Assembly: GCA_012799155.1 (NCBI GenBank)
Contig: JAAZLV010000024.1
Location: 1 to 12,498 of the forward strand
Reading direction: 5' to 3'
DNA: 12,498 nucleotides
From: Bacteroidales bacterium
Lineage (GTDB): Bacteria > Bacteroidota > Bacteroidia > Bacteroidales > Dysgonomonadaceae
Below, piece by piece: positions 1 through 7,012 of the stretch. The position numbers and the translations under genes are program-made. Each line of letters opens with the position of its first letter. The first letter of the stretch is position 1. The notes under the pieces are model-generated. The model saw nothing but the letters and a program-made list of their open reading frames with translations. It had not been told where the DNA came from and made no database searches.

Positions 1-901
1 CTGCTTCTATCGCAAGGAGGATGGATCAGTATGGGCCGACCTGACACCCTTCGGACTGGACCACAAGTTGCTGCTGCGCGCCGATGGCACCTCGGTCTAC
101 ATGACCCAGGATATCGGCACCGCCCGGATGCGGTTCGACGACTACCCCATCGACAAGATGATCTATGTTGTGGGCAACGAGCAGAACTACCACTTCCAAG
201 TGCTATCGCTGCTGCTCGACATGCTGGGCTACTCTTTCGGAAAGGGACTGGTACATTTCTCCTATGGCATGGTGGAGCTGCCCGAGGGGAAGATGAAGTC
301 ACGCGAAGGAACGGTGGTCGATGCCGACGACCTGATGGCAGAGATGATCACCACTGCGCGCGAGACCTCACAGGAGTTGGGCAAGCTGGAGGGTGTTTCG
401 GAGGAGGAGGCGGAAGCGATCTCACGTATGGTGGGACTGGGAGCACTCAAGTACTTCATCTTGAAGGTGGATCCGAAAAAGAACATGACCTTCAATCCGA
501 AGGAGTCGATCGACTTCAATGGCAACACAGGCCCTTTCATCCAGTACACCCATGCCCGCATCCAGTCGGTGCTGCGTAAGGCAGCCGACCAGGGGATCAC
601 TCTCCCGGAGGCGATGGAATTCTCGCTTCCCCTTTCCGAAAAGGAGGAGGGACTGGTGCAGCTGCTTTCCGAGTTCGCAGCGGTGGTTCAACAGGCCGGT
701 ACTGAATACAATGTATCGCTGATCGGGAACTATGTATACGAGCTGGTGAAAGAATACAACCAGTTCTACCACGACTACCCCATTCTGAAAGAGGAGAACA
801 GTGCACTGCGTGACTTCCGGCTGGTGCTCTCCAAAAATGTGGCACTCACCATCCGCAAGGGGATGTCACTCTTCGGTATCGATGTGCCGGAAAGAATGTG
901 A
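1..901 (+). CDS. argS: Arginyl-tRNA synthetase, C-terminal half (5' end outside window)
   Basis: Class I aminoacyl-tRNA synthetase that charges tRNA-Arg in the cytoplasm using ATP. The frame is open from base 2 (first whole codon) to TGA at 899-901, giving 299 residues, about half of the usual 550-600; the HIGH motif and start lie off the left edge. Seen: the catalytic-domain stretch LLRADGTSVYMTQDIGTA, then a KMSKS-loop equivalent KMKSREG encoded at 290-310, then the helical DALR-type anticodon-binding domain with NTGPFIQYTHARIQSVLRKA, ending in the family-typical terminus GIDVPERM. KMKSREG in place of KMSKS follows the general ArgRS trend of a degenerate loop, and I believe it is common in Bacteroidota. 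The reading frame is unbroken. A strong terminator follows 46 bp after the stop, so this is the last gene of its unit. Identification is very secure. Confidence 0.97.
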   Translation, partial: CFYRKEDGSVWADLTPFGLDHKLLLRADGTSVYMTQDIGTARMRFDDYPIDKMIYVVGNEQNYHFQVLSLLLDMLGYSFGKGLVHFSYGMVELPEGKMKSREGTVVDADDLMAEMITTARETSQELGKLEGVSEEEAEAISRMVGLGALKYFILKVDPKKNMTFNPKESIDFNGNTGPFIQYTHARIQSVLRKAADQGITLPEAMEFSLPLSEKEEGLVQLLSEFAAVVQQAGTEYNVSLIGNYVYELVKEYNQFYHDYPILKEENSALRDFRLVLSKNVALTIRKGMSLFGIDVPERM

Positions 902-947
902 TCCTGGTCACGTTTATCCGGAATCAAACAGGTTCAATCATAAGATT

Positions 948-986
948 ACAGTGGCTTCGCGCGCTTTGCACGAAGCCACTGTTTTT
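948..986 (+). terminator. Intrinsic terminator after argS
   Basis: A perfect 12-bp stem, ACAGTGGCTTCG (948-959) pairing with CGAAGCCACTGT (971-982), has an 11-nt loop and runs straight into TTTTTGTT (982-989). It is a strong rho-independent terminator for argS on the plus strand. It begins 5 nt beyond the stop codon of the convergent peptidase gene, so the same hairpin could also protect that transcript's 3' end. Read on the minus strand, however, the stem is followed only by AATCTTATG, a poor U-tract. Confidence 0.88.
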
Positions 987-987
987 G

Positions 988-3018
988 TTATTTCAGGTAT
1001 TTGGCCAGGAATCCCAGCATGGAACTGTAGAAGTCCATCCGGTTCTCTTCACGATAAAAACCGTGTCCCTCATTGTATTTCACCATGTAAGGCACATAGA
1101 GACCCTTTGCCCGTAGTGCCGTCACAATCTGATCCGATTCGTTGATGTTCACCCGTGGGTCGTTGGCACCTTGCACCACATAGACCGGCTTGACAATTTT
1201 GTCGATCTGGTAGATGGGAGAAACCTCACGTGCGATTGCCAGCTCTTCCGGGTCATCCAGGTCATACCATATCTCCTTCACCATCTCAGTGAGCGGTTTC
1301 CAGTATTCGGGGAAAGAGGCGAAGAAGGTTTCGATGCTTGAGATGCCTACATAATCCACACCACAGATGTAGAGATCGGGGGTCTTCACAAGTCCCATCA
1401 GGGTAGCATATCCGCCATGACTGCCGCCGTAGATGGCAATCTTCTCTTCGTCCACCCATCCCTGGTCAATCACATAGCGCACACCATCCTCCACATCATC
1501 CATCACCTTTCTACCTACCTGCTTGAAGCCTGCCTGGAGGAACTCCTTGCCATATCCGCCCGAGATGCGGAAGTTGACCTGCAGGGTAGCATATCCACGG
1601 CTGGCGAACAGCTGCGTCTCAGGGTTGAAACCCCATGAATCACGGATGCCCTGGGGTCCCCCGTGCGGATTCACGATCAGAGGCACCTTCTTTCCCTCCA
1701 ATGCCTCTTTGGGAAGGGTAATGTAACCATGAAGGGTCAGGCCATCGCGGCTCTGAAAGGTAATGGGCCGCATCTCTGCCATATCCTCTTCCTTCAGTTG
1801 CGGCATCAGGTCGTAGAGCAGTTTGAACTCACCGCTGTTGACGTTGTACTCATAATAGGTGCCATAGAGCCTGTCGCTCTGTACCACGATCAGGAAGGTG
1901 TTCTCATCATCATCATGATCGGCCACACCGTAGATCTTACCGGGAAACTGTTCTCTGACACCGGCATCGATCTTCTTGTAGAGCTCACTCACCGGAACGA
2001 TCTCCGTTTTCTCTCCCTGGTAGCCGAAATAATCGATCTCATAATTCCGTTTGCGCGACAAGCCCATGTCGGAGAGATCATATTCCGGATGTGCGAAGAT
2101 CTCTTTGATCACCTTGTCCTCCTTCAAGTCATAGAGCAGGACGGCTGTCTTATCGCTTTCGAGGTTGCTGATCACATAGGCATCATCCGGGTCGGTAGTG
2201 CTGTAGTTGAAAGAGATGATGCCGAAGCTGTCGTCCCAGTTCATCTTTTTCTTCAGTTCAAAGATTCCTGTTTCACTGTTCTTGTAGTAAAACTCCATCT
2301 CCACACCGTTCACCATGCGGGTATAGCCACGCAGGTCACCCTCCTTGTCGAAATCGTATCCCTGAATGGGGTTGGCAGGGTCGCTGTTCTCATAAAGCTT
2401 CTCCAGGTCGCCGGTCACCACATTCAGTTTGTAAGGTTCAAAGACCTGGGGGTTTTCCCTGTTCATGGAGATGATGATGTAATCTTTCTGATCCTTGAGG
2501 AGAGAGAGAATCATTGCCCTCACATTCTCAAAAGGAGTCAGGTCAAGGGCATTGCTACCGTCCAAATTGGCAGCATAGATATGGTAGTTCTCGTTGCCAC
2601 CTCTGTCCATCATGTAAAAGAGACGCTCATCATTGATCCAGCCATAGCCTTTTATCGGTTCCTCTTTCTCCTCGATGACACGTGTAACTTTCCCGGTGGC
2701 GATCTCCCTGATATAGACATGGTTCTTCAGTCCCTCCTTCTCCATGTAGGAGAGGTACTTGCCGTCGGGAGAGAGCCGGAAAGAGGAAGCGTTGGGACGT
2801 GCAAAATAATCGCTTACGCTGTAACTGTAATCACCCTTGTCGAGGTCGATCAGCGCCTGCAGCTCCTCATCGGGAGAGACCAATGCCGGATTACCCGGCA
2901 GCTCCTGATCCACTCCCTGTACCGACAAGAGACCTTTCCAGTCTCCATCAATGTTTTGTGCATTAACCATCATCGTTGTTGTAATTAGGGCGAAAAACAG
3001 GCCCAGTTTCTGTTTCAT
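988..3018 (-). CDS. Secreted S9-family serine peptidase (prolyl oligopeptidase / dipeptidyl-aminopeptidase type)
   Basis: Predicted periplasmic serine peptidase that trims short peptides, of the acylaminoacyl-peptidase/DPP-like branch of family S9. It has 676 residues, starting at ATG (3016-3018). Residues 1-20 form a signal peptide (MKQK, a hydrophobic core, then VNA before Q21); there is no lipobox Cys. Residues about 65-400 are the beta-propeller, with a typical LSPDGKYLSY repeat strand at 83-92. Residues about 410-676 are the alpha/beta-hydrolase: NPHGGP at 450-455, nucleophile Ser533 in GGSHGG, Asp620 in GANDPRVN, and His652 in NEGHGF. The triad is complete, so the enzyme should be active. 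Residues 22-36 (NIDGDWKGLLSVQGV) are an addition ahead of the propeller and resemble the opening of a small domain seen on other secreted Bacteroidota hydrolases. The gene appears monocistronic, with its own candidate promoter. Exact substrate (dipeptidyl versus acyl-aminoacyl) cannot be told. Confidence 0.93.
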   Translation of the reverse strand: MKQKLGLFFALITTTMMVNAQNIDGDWKGLLSVQGVDQELPGNPALVSPDEELQALIDLDKGDYSYSVSDYFARPNASSFRLSPDGKYLSYMEKEGLKNHVYIREIATGKVTRVIEEKEEPIKGYGWINDERLFYMMDRGGNENYHIYAANLDGSNALDLTPFENVRAMILSLLKDQKDYIIISMNRENPQVFEPYKLNVVTGDLEKLYENSDPANPIQGYDFDKEGDLRGYTRMVNGVEMEFYYKNSETGIFELKKKMNWDDSFGIISFNYSTTDPDDAYVISNLESDKTAVLLYDLKEDKVIKEIFAHPEYDLSDMGLSRKRNYEIDYFGYQGEKTEIVPVSELYKKIDAGVREQFPGKIYGVADHDDDENTFLIVVQSDRLYGTYYEYNVNSGEFKLLYDLMPQLKEEDMAEMRPITFQSRDGLTLHGYITLPKEALEGKKVPLIVNPHGGPQGIRDSWGFNPETQLFASRGYATLQVNFRISGGYGKEFLQAGFKQVGRKVMDDVEDGVRYVIDQGWVDEEKIAIYGGSHGGYATLMGLVKTPDLYICGVDYVGISSIETFFASFPEYWKPLTEMVKEIWYDLDDPEELAIAREVSPIYQIDKIVKPVYVVQGANDPRVNINESDQIVTALRAKGLYVPYMVKYNEGHGFYREENRMDFYSSMLGFLAKYLK

Positions 3019-3062
3019 AATTTTGATGTTTTAATTAATTCAACAGTTGTGATTCACAATGG

Positions 3063-3100
3063 CAAAATTAGTGAAAATTGACCAACAACAACCAAATATA
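3063..3100 (-). promoter_or_regulatory. Candidate Bacteroidota-type promoter(s) for the S9 peptidase gene
   Basis: Read on the minus strand there are two matches to the Bacteroidota -7 box TAnnTTTG: TATATTTG (3100-3093) and TAATTTTG (3070-3063). The TTTG of the first lies 22 nt upstream of the second and could serve as its -33 element. The second box would give a leader of roughly 40 nt before the ATG at 3018. The match is by eye only; AT-rich gaps produce such boxes by chance, so which one is used, if either, is uncertain. Confidence 0.4.
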
Positions 3101-3128
3101 AATGAAACTATTGAAAATGAACTACAAA

Positions 3129-3154
3129 GGGGATGATGCACATTGCATCACCCC
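3129..3154 (-). terminator. Possible terminator after the amt gene
   Basis: GGGG-A-TGATGCA (3129-3140) pairs with TGCATCA-CCCC (3144-3154) around a CAT loop: 11 base pairs with one bulged A. It lies 28 bp beyond the amt stop codon. On the minus strand it is followed by TTTGTAGTTCATTTT, a broken U-tract, so termination may be partial. It also lies just upstream of the peptidase promoter candidates. Confidence 0.5.
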
Positions 3155-3182
3155 CTAGGCGGTTCATTGAAAAAATAATAGA

Positions 3183-4412
3183 TTAGTTATAGGCTTTCTC
3201 ACCATGCTCGAAATAGTCGAGCCCGATCTCCTCTTCCCTGCTGCTGACACGAATTCCTACCGTGTATTTCAGGATTGCAAAGAGGGCGCAACCTGCGATG
3301 GCGGCCCAGGCTGCGATGGCCAGTACACCAATGGCCTGGCTTGCCAACACACCGGTACCACCGCCATAGAAGAGTCCTGGCAAGGCCGCATCGGCAGAAA
3401 AGAGTCCAACCATCAGGGTCCCGAAGGCACCACATACGCCATGCACCGAGACGGCACCCACGGGATCATCCACCTTCAGTTTCCGGTCTATGAACTCTAC
3501 GGAGAAGACCACCAGCACCCCGGCCATCAGTCCGATGAGGACCGCCCCGCCGGGGGTGACCACGTCACAACCGGCGGTGATAGCGACCAGTCCCGCCAGC
3601 ACACCATTGAGGGTCATGCTGAAGGTGGGTTTTCCGTAGCGGATCCAGGTGGTGATAAGGGTGGCGATACCCCCTGCGGCGGCAGCTCCGTTGGTAGTCA
3701 TGAAGATGTGCGCCACCAGGTCGGGATCACCCAATCCAAGCGTAGAACCGGGGTTGAACCCAAACCATCCCAACCAGAGGATGAAAACACCCAACGCTGC
3801 CAGGGTAAGGCTGTGACCCGGGATGGCGTGCACCTTTCCCTTCTTGTATTTGCCTATTCGAGGCCCCAGAAAAGCTGCACCAATGAAAGCGAGCCAGCCT
3901 CCCATGGAGTGGACCACTGTGGATCCGGCAAAATCATGAAAGGGAATCTCCAGTTGCGACAGCCATCCACCCCCCCAGACCCAGTGCCCGGAGATGGGAT
4001 AGATGAGGGCTGAGATGGCCACACTGTAAAGCAGGTAGGCTTTAAACTTGGTACGTTCAGCCATGGCACCTGAGACAATGGTGGCGGCGGTGGCGGCAAA
4101 GACCAGTTGGAAGATGAAAAAAGCATTGTTGGGGATCCCCAGTTCCAATGCGTGGTTCACCTTCGAAAAGATCTCCAGCTCTCCGAAGAAACCGTTGCCT
4201 GCACCATACATGATGCCGTAGCCAATGAGCCAGAAGGCGATGGATCCCATGCAGAAGTCCATCAGATTCTTGAACAGTATGTTGGTGGTGTTCTTTGTAC
4301 GGGAGAAGCCCGCCTCCACGAGCGCGAAGCCGGTCTGCATGAAGAAGACCAGTACTGCAGCAAACAATACCCAAAAAGTGTTGAGTGCATATGTTGTTGT
4401 GATTGTATCCAT
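3183..4412 (-). CDS. amt: Ammonium channel of the Amt/AmtB family
   Basis: Inner-membrane channel that takes up ammonium when nitrogen is scarce. It has 409 residues with ATG at 4412 and about eleven hydrophobic helices. No AmtB-like cleaved leader is evident; the first helix starts near residue 12. The conduction signature is intact: Asp160 in HDFAGSTVVH, the twin histidines His168 and His324 (VSVHGVCGAFGT), and pore-gate aromatics in FQLVFAATAA (near 101-110) and WFGFNPGS (216-223). The cytoplasmic tail ends in GLDYFEHGEKAY, the conserved C-terminal segment that packs on the channel and takes part in P-II (GlnK) regulation. The gene lies 15 bp after a P-II gene on the same strand, the classic glnK-amtB pairing, so channel blocking by P-II in nitrogen-replete cells is the expected control. 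The last codons overlap nothing, and a weak hairpin follows. Confidence 0.97.
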   Translation of the reverse strand: MDTITTTYALNTFWVLFAAVLVFFMQTGFALVEAGFSRTKNTTNILFKNLMDFCMGSIAFWLIGYGIMYGAGNGFFGELEIFSKVNHALELGIPNNAFFIFQLVFAATAATIVSGAMAERTKFKAYLLYSVAISALIYPISGHWVWGGGWLSQLEIPFHDFAGSTVVHSMGGWLAFIGAAFLGPRIGKYKKGKVHAIPGHSLTLAALGVFILWLGWFGFNPGSTLGLGDPDLVAHIFMTTNGAAAAGGIATLITTWIRYGKPTFSMTLNGVLAGLVAITAGCDVVTPGGAVLIGLMAGVLVVFSVEFIDRKLKVDDPVGAVSVHGVCGAFGTLMVGLFSADAALPGLFYGGGTGVLASQAIGVLAIAAWAAIAGCALFAILKYTVGIRVSSREEEIGLDYFEHGEKAYN

Positions 4413-4427
4413 AGTGGTTCGTTTTTA

Positions 4428-4781
4428 TTATTCTTTGATGTACAATGATTCGGGACCTGTCTCTCCCGTTCTGATCCTAATTGACTCCTCCACAGGGGAG
4501 ATAAAGATCTTGCCGTCGCCCATCTCGCCAGTCCTGGCAGCATTAATGATAGCCTGGCAGGAAGAGTCGACATAGATTTCGCGGCATACGAAGGAGATGT
4601 GTATCCGTTCGATGAGACGTGTTTCATAGACCGTGGAACGATAAATCGAACTGGCAAGCTCATTTCCTACTCCTGTAACCTTCCAGTAGGTCATGAAATC
4701 GATGCCTATCTCGTGAAGTGCTTCAATCACTTCATCGAGCTGCGACTTACGGATGATCGCTTCAATTTTTTTCATTTTCAT
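4428..4781 (-). CDS. P-II family nitrogen regulatory protein with divergent T-loop
   Basis: Small trimeric signal protein that senses ATP/ADP and usually 2-oxoglutarate and here most likely gates the Amt channel encoded 15 bp downstream. It has 117 residues; translation may start at M1 or M3 (MKMKK). Seen: the N-terminal strand KKIEAIIRKSQLDEVIEAL, the B-loop TGEMGDGKIF (84-93, with Lys91) and the C-loop RIRTGE (102-107), both intact for nucleotide binding. Against E. coli GlnB by hand, the T-loop base GFGRQKG becomes GVGNELA: Arg38 is Asn40 and the Mg/2-oxoglutarate ligand Gln39 is Glu41. The loop is one residue shorter, and Lys58 becomes Arg59. Tyrosines corresponding to Tyr46 and Tyr51 remain as Tyr47 and Tyr52. 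The family is certain. Whether it binds 2-oxoglutarate or is modified is open. A GlnK-like role is inferred from its partner, so no symbol is given. Confidence 0.92.
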   Translation of the reverse strand: MKMKKIEAIIRKSQLDEVIEALHEIGIDFMTYWKVTGVGNELASSIYRSTVYETRLIERIHISFVCREIYVDSSCQAIINAARTGEMGDGKIFISPVEESIRIRTGETGPESLYIKE

Positions 4782-4804
4782 ATATTTTAATTTTTCATTT
4801 GGTT

Positions 4805-4831
4805 GAATTGAACTCGAAAATGATTCAATTC
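4805..4831. repeat. 8-bp inverted repeat upstream of the P-II gene
   Basis: GAATTGAA (4805-4812) and TTCAATTC (4824-4831) are perfect inverted copies with an 11-nt spacer, centred about 37 bp upstream of the P-II start codon. It is AT-rich with no run of T after it, so it does not look like a terminator. A regulator-binding dyad or a leader hairpin is possible, but chance in AT-rich DNA cannot be excluded. No clear TAnnTTTG box was found in this gap (4782-4955), so the P-II-amt pair may be read through from the gene upstream. Confidence 0.4.
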
Positions 4832-4955
4832 TTACTGGAAATGCTGTTTCTTATGCATGTTTGATCTTGTTGATAGCAATATAGAATTACATGCCCCGTT
4901 GGTGGGAGGATTTTACAAGCATTTTATTACGAATTCGTCTGACAATTGAACCACC

Positions 4956-5624
4956 TCAGAAGCTGACTGCAGCAACCAGGTAGAATTTCTCCCTGTCGGG
5001 ATTGAGGATGGCACTGCAGGTGATCGGAAGCGTGAATGAGGGGGTGATCTGCAACTCTTTTGTTGCGCTGATACCGACATTGGTGAGGGCGAAGTCACCG
5101 CTGAGCGACTGCAATCCGTCGCCACCGCCCACGAAAAGGGAAACATTCCCAAAGGCATACGCCGCTTCGAAATACTTATCGCCTCCAGCCGATGCGGCAC
5201 CACCCGCCTCATTCAGCACATAATTGGCGGAGAGGCTCAGTCCGCCCACCTCATATCCACCATTCAGCTCGAAGATATGGGCTCCGGTAGCCTTGGTGAC
5301 ATCGAAATAATCATTCCCACCTTCTATGGAGGGGAAATAGTAGTCGGTTACTCCCAGTGATAACCCGAAGTCGAAGGTATAACCGAGAAACAGATCAGCC
5401 TCCAGCACCCCATCGAAGGAGGCGGAGCCCCAGGCACCGGCAGAAAAACCACCCGATTCAAAAACAAGTGAGGGCTGCACTGCCGCATTCGACAGGTAGA
5501 GCCCCCTCCAGACGTACGAACTAACCAGATCAGTTCCGGCAGTCCATTTCGATTCAGCCTCCTGCGCCGGGAGGCTCCAAGTTGCACAAAGCAACGTGAT
5601 CGCAATAATGATTCTCATTTTCAT
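4956..5624 (-). CDS. Small outer-membrane beta-barrel protein (TorF/porin-like), nitrogen-block member
   Basis: Predicted outer-membrane protein of 222 residues, possibly a small porin aiding solute entry. Residues 1-20 are a signal peptide (MKMR, hydrophobic core, SLPA before Q21). The mature part has alternating aromatic/hydrophobic strands rich in Gly, Ser and Tyr (TDLVSSYVWRGLYLSN at 31-46, LFLGYTFDFGLSLGVTDYYF at 78-97) and ends in FYLVAAVSF, a terminal Phe typical of barrels recognised by the Bam machinery. The VSSYVWRG opening resembles the TIGR02001/TorF-type 'putative porin' family; this is family recall, not a search. It lies 174 bp upstream of the P-II-amt pair on the same strand, which suggests it serves nitrogen uptake, but a separate function is possible. 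Start choice: M1 at 5624 or M3 at 5618. Confidence 0.82.
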   Translation of the reverse strand: MKMRIIIAITLLCATWSLPAQEAESKWTAGTDLVSSYVWRGLYLSNAAVQPSLVFESGGFSAGAWGSASFDGVLEADLFLGYTFDFGLSLGVTDYYFPSIEGGNDYFDVTKATGAHIFELNGGYEVGGLSLSANYVLNEAGGAASAGGDKYFEAAYAFGNVSLFVGGGDGLQSLSGDFALTNVGISATKELQITPSFTLPITCSAILNPDREKFYLVAAVSF

Positions 5625-5668
5625 AACCTAAAAACAATTTAGTTAGACATAATGTATAATTCACGCTG

Positions 5669-5697
5669 CAAATATAATCATTTTGATTTATTACAAA
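5669..5697 (-). promoter_or_regulatory. Candidate promoter of the barrel protein / nitrogen block
   Basis: On the minus strand, TTTG (5697-5694), a 17-nt spacer and TATATTTG (5676-5669) fit the Bacteroidota promoter pattern (TTTG plus TAnnTTTG). The leader would be roughly 40 nt. Directly upstream (5698-5735) lies an almost pure A/T tract, which could act like an UP element. This is the best-formed promoter in the window by eye. Confidence 0.55.
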
Positions 5698-6004
5698 CAT
5701 TTTTATTTACTTTTTATTGTTTTTATTTTATTTTGAGCATCATTTTGATCATAAACATCCATCTATAATCTCATCTTGTCATCTTTAAGAGGCATGAGAC
5801 ATCACTTTTGATACAACCTGAAATTATGTGTACAATTTGGATTTGACGAGAAACAATTCAATTGCAGGGAAACCATGAGTGTCAAATATTGTTATAGTGT
5901 AGTGAATAAGAGTTTAGGCAAGTAAGATTGTCCCATTATTGTACTAAATTTGCTTGTTTTTGGGAATAATCCAAGATGTTATTAAACATATTTAAATTAT
6001 TGTT

Positions 6005-6012
6005 TATATTTG
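6005..6012 (+). promoter_or_regulatory. Candidate -7 box for the UDP-glucuronate decarboxylase gene
   Basis: TATATTTG matches the Bacteroidota -7 consensus TAnnTTTG 25 bp before the ATG at 6038, implying a short leader of about 20 nt. No good TTG-type -33 element is present at 17-23 nt upstream. A second box, TAAATTTG at 5945-5952, could give a longer leader. Confidence 0.4.
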
Positions 6013-6037
6013 CAAAACACCCTGAAACGATGAAAGG

Positions 6038-7012
6038 ATGAAACGGATTTTGGTAACCGGCGGAGCCGGATTTATTGGCTCACATTTGTGCGAAAGACTC
6101 CTGAGGGAAGGAAACAGTGTAATCTGTCTGGATAATTTTCTCACGGGACGAAAAGAGAATATTTCCCATTTAATGGAGCACAAGTTATTTGACCTGATAG
6201 AGCATGACATCATATACCCCTACCACATTGAACCTGTGGATGAGATTTACCATCTTGCCTGTCCGGCCTCCCCGGTTCACTACCAGCATGATCCGATCAA
6301 AACGATGAAAATCTCGGTGATGGGCTCCTACAATGTATTGGGCATGGCCAAGAGGCATGGTTCCAGGATCCTGCTTGCCTCCACCAGCGAGATCTATGGC
6401 GATCCGTTGGTGCATCCACAACCGGAACAGTACTGGGGAAATGTGAACACTGTGGGTCCTCGCTCCTGCTACGATGAAGGGAAGCGGTGTGCCGAGACCC
6501 TTTTCATGGATTACCACCGTCAGGAGAAGGTGCGCATCAAGATTGTACGCATCTTCAACACCTATGGCCCCGGGATGTTGCCCGACGATGGGAGGGTGAT
6601 TTCCAACTTTATCCTTCAGGCTTTGCAAAACCAGGATATCACCATCTATGGTGATGGCAGCCAGACCCGCAGCTTTCAGTACATCGATGATCTGATAGAG
6701 GGGCTTCTAAAGATGATGCAGACAGACGAGGGTTTTACGGGACCGGTCAACATCGGTAATCCCAGAGAGTTCACCATCCGGGAGCTGGCAGAACGAATCA
6801 TCACTTTGTCCGGAGCATCCTCAAAACTGGTATACATGCCCCTGCCGGTTGATGACCCGAAACAGCGGCGTCCCGACATCACACTTGCCAGGGAGATGCT
6901 CGACTGGGAGCCTGCGATACGGCTCGACGAGGGGCTGACCAGGATGATCAGTTTTTTCAGAAAGAAACTAAAGAAAGAAACCATCGAGGCAAATGTAAAT
7001 CCACTTTCTTAA
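6038..7012 (+). CDS. UDP-glucuronic acid decarboxylase (UDP-xylose synthase), extended SDR
   Basis: Cytoplasmic NAD-dependent enzyme converting UDP-glucuronate to UDP-xylose and CO2, supplying pentose donors for surface glycans. It has 324 residues, near the usual bacterial length. Seen: the Rossmann motif [10 protein letters not shown] (7-16), the UXS-type stretch [15 protein letters not shown] (75-89), the active-site ASTSEIYG (114-121), and the catalytic Tyr145 and Lys149 in [18 protein letters not shown] (171-180) and [14 protein letters not shown] (205-218) follow, with RRPD (277-280) near the sugar-nucleotide pocket. These signatures favour UXS over UDP-glucose epimerase. No UDP-glucose dehydrogenase, its usual metabolic partner, is in view, so UDP-glucuronate must come from elsewhere. 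The last codons TTATTT-side overlap the convergent gene: both stops share TTAA at 7009-7012. A 3-codon frame (ATG at 6030) overlaps the start codon but is probably chance. Confidence 0.94.
   Translation: MKRILVTGGAGFIGSHLCERLLREGNSVICLDNFLTGRKENISHLMEHKLFDLIEHDIIYPYHIEPVDEIYHLACPASPVHYQHDPIKTMKISVMGSYNVLGMAKRHGSRILLASTSEIYGDPLVHPQPEQYWGNVNTVGPRSCYDEGKRCAETLFMDYHRQEKVRIKIVRIFNTYGPGMLPDDGRVISNFILQALQNQDITIYGDGSQTRSFQYIDDLIEGLLKMMQTDEGFTGPVNIGNPREFTIRELAERIITLSGASSKLVYMPLPVDDPKQRRPDITLAREMLDWEPAIRLDEGLTRMISFFRKKLKKETIEANVNPLS

Larger units (their letters stand above)
5625..6037. other. 413-bp AT-rich divergent intergenic region
   Basis: This gap separates the barrel-protein gene (leftward) from the UDP-glucuronate decarboxylase gene (rightward). 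It holds the leftward promoter candidate at 5669-5697 with an A/T tract behind it, and two rightward TAnnTTTG boxes: TAAATTTG (5945-5952) and TATATTTG (6005-6012). Between about 5740 and 5940 I see no coding frame of any quality, no tRNA, no tandem repeat and no convincing terminator. A small RNA cannot be excluded. Confidence 0.6.

Noticed and set aside
1663..2988. 441-codon open frame on the plus strand opposite the S9 peptidase
   Set aside because: It is an antisense shadow of a gene with complete signal peptide, propeller and catalytic triad; its residues (runs of Val, Ile, His, Leu) show no family signature.
3204..4013. 269-codon plus-strand frame opposite amt
   Set aside because: Antisense shadow of an unmistakable ammonium channel; sequence is Gly/His/Gln/Asp-rich without fold signature.
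4929..4938. Palindrome ACGAATTCGT after the barrel-protein gene
   Set aside because: Short, loop-free, without U-tract, and near other AT-rich sequence; nothing distinguishes it from chance.
4782..4955. Sigma-54 type promoter before the P-II gene, expected for nitrogen genes
   Set aside because: A GGGGCATG...TTGC string is present on the minus strand, but the GG-to-GC spacing is 16 nt rather than the required 10.
6030..6041. Three-codon frame (Met-Lys-Gly-stop) overlapping the UDP-glucuronate decarboxylase start
   Set aside because: So short that chance is the simplest explanation; no sign of translational coupling such as a ribosome site in front.
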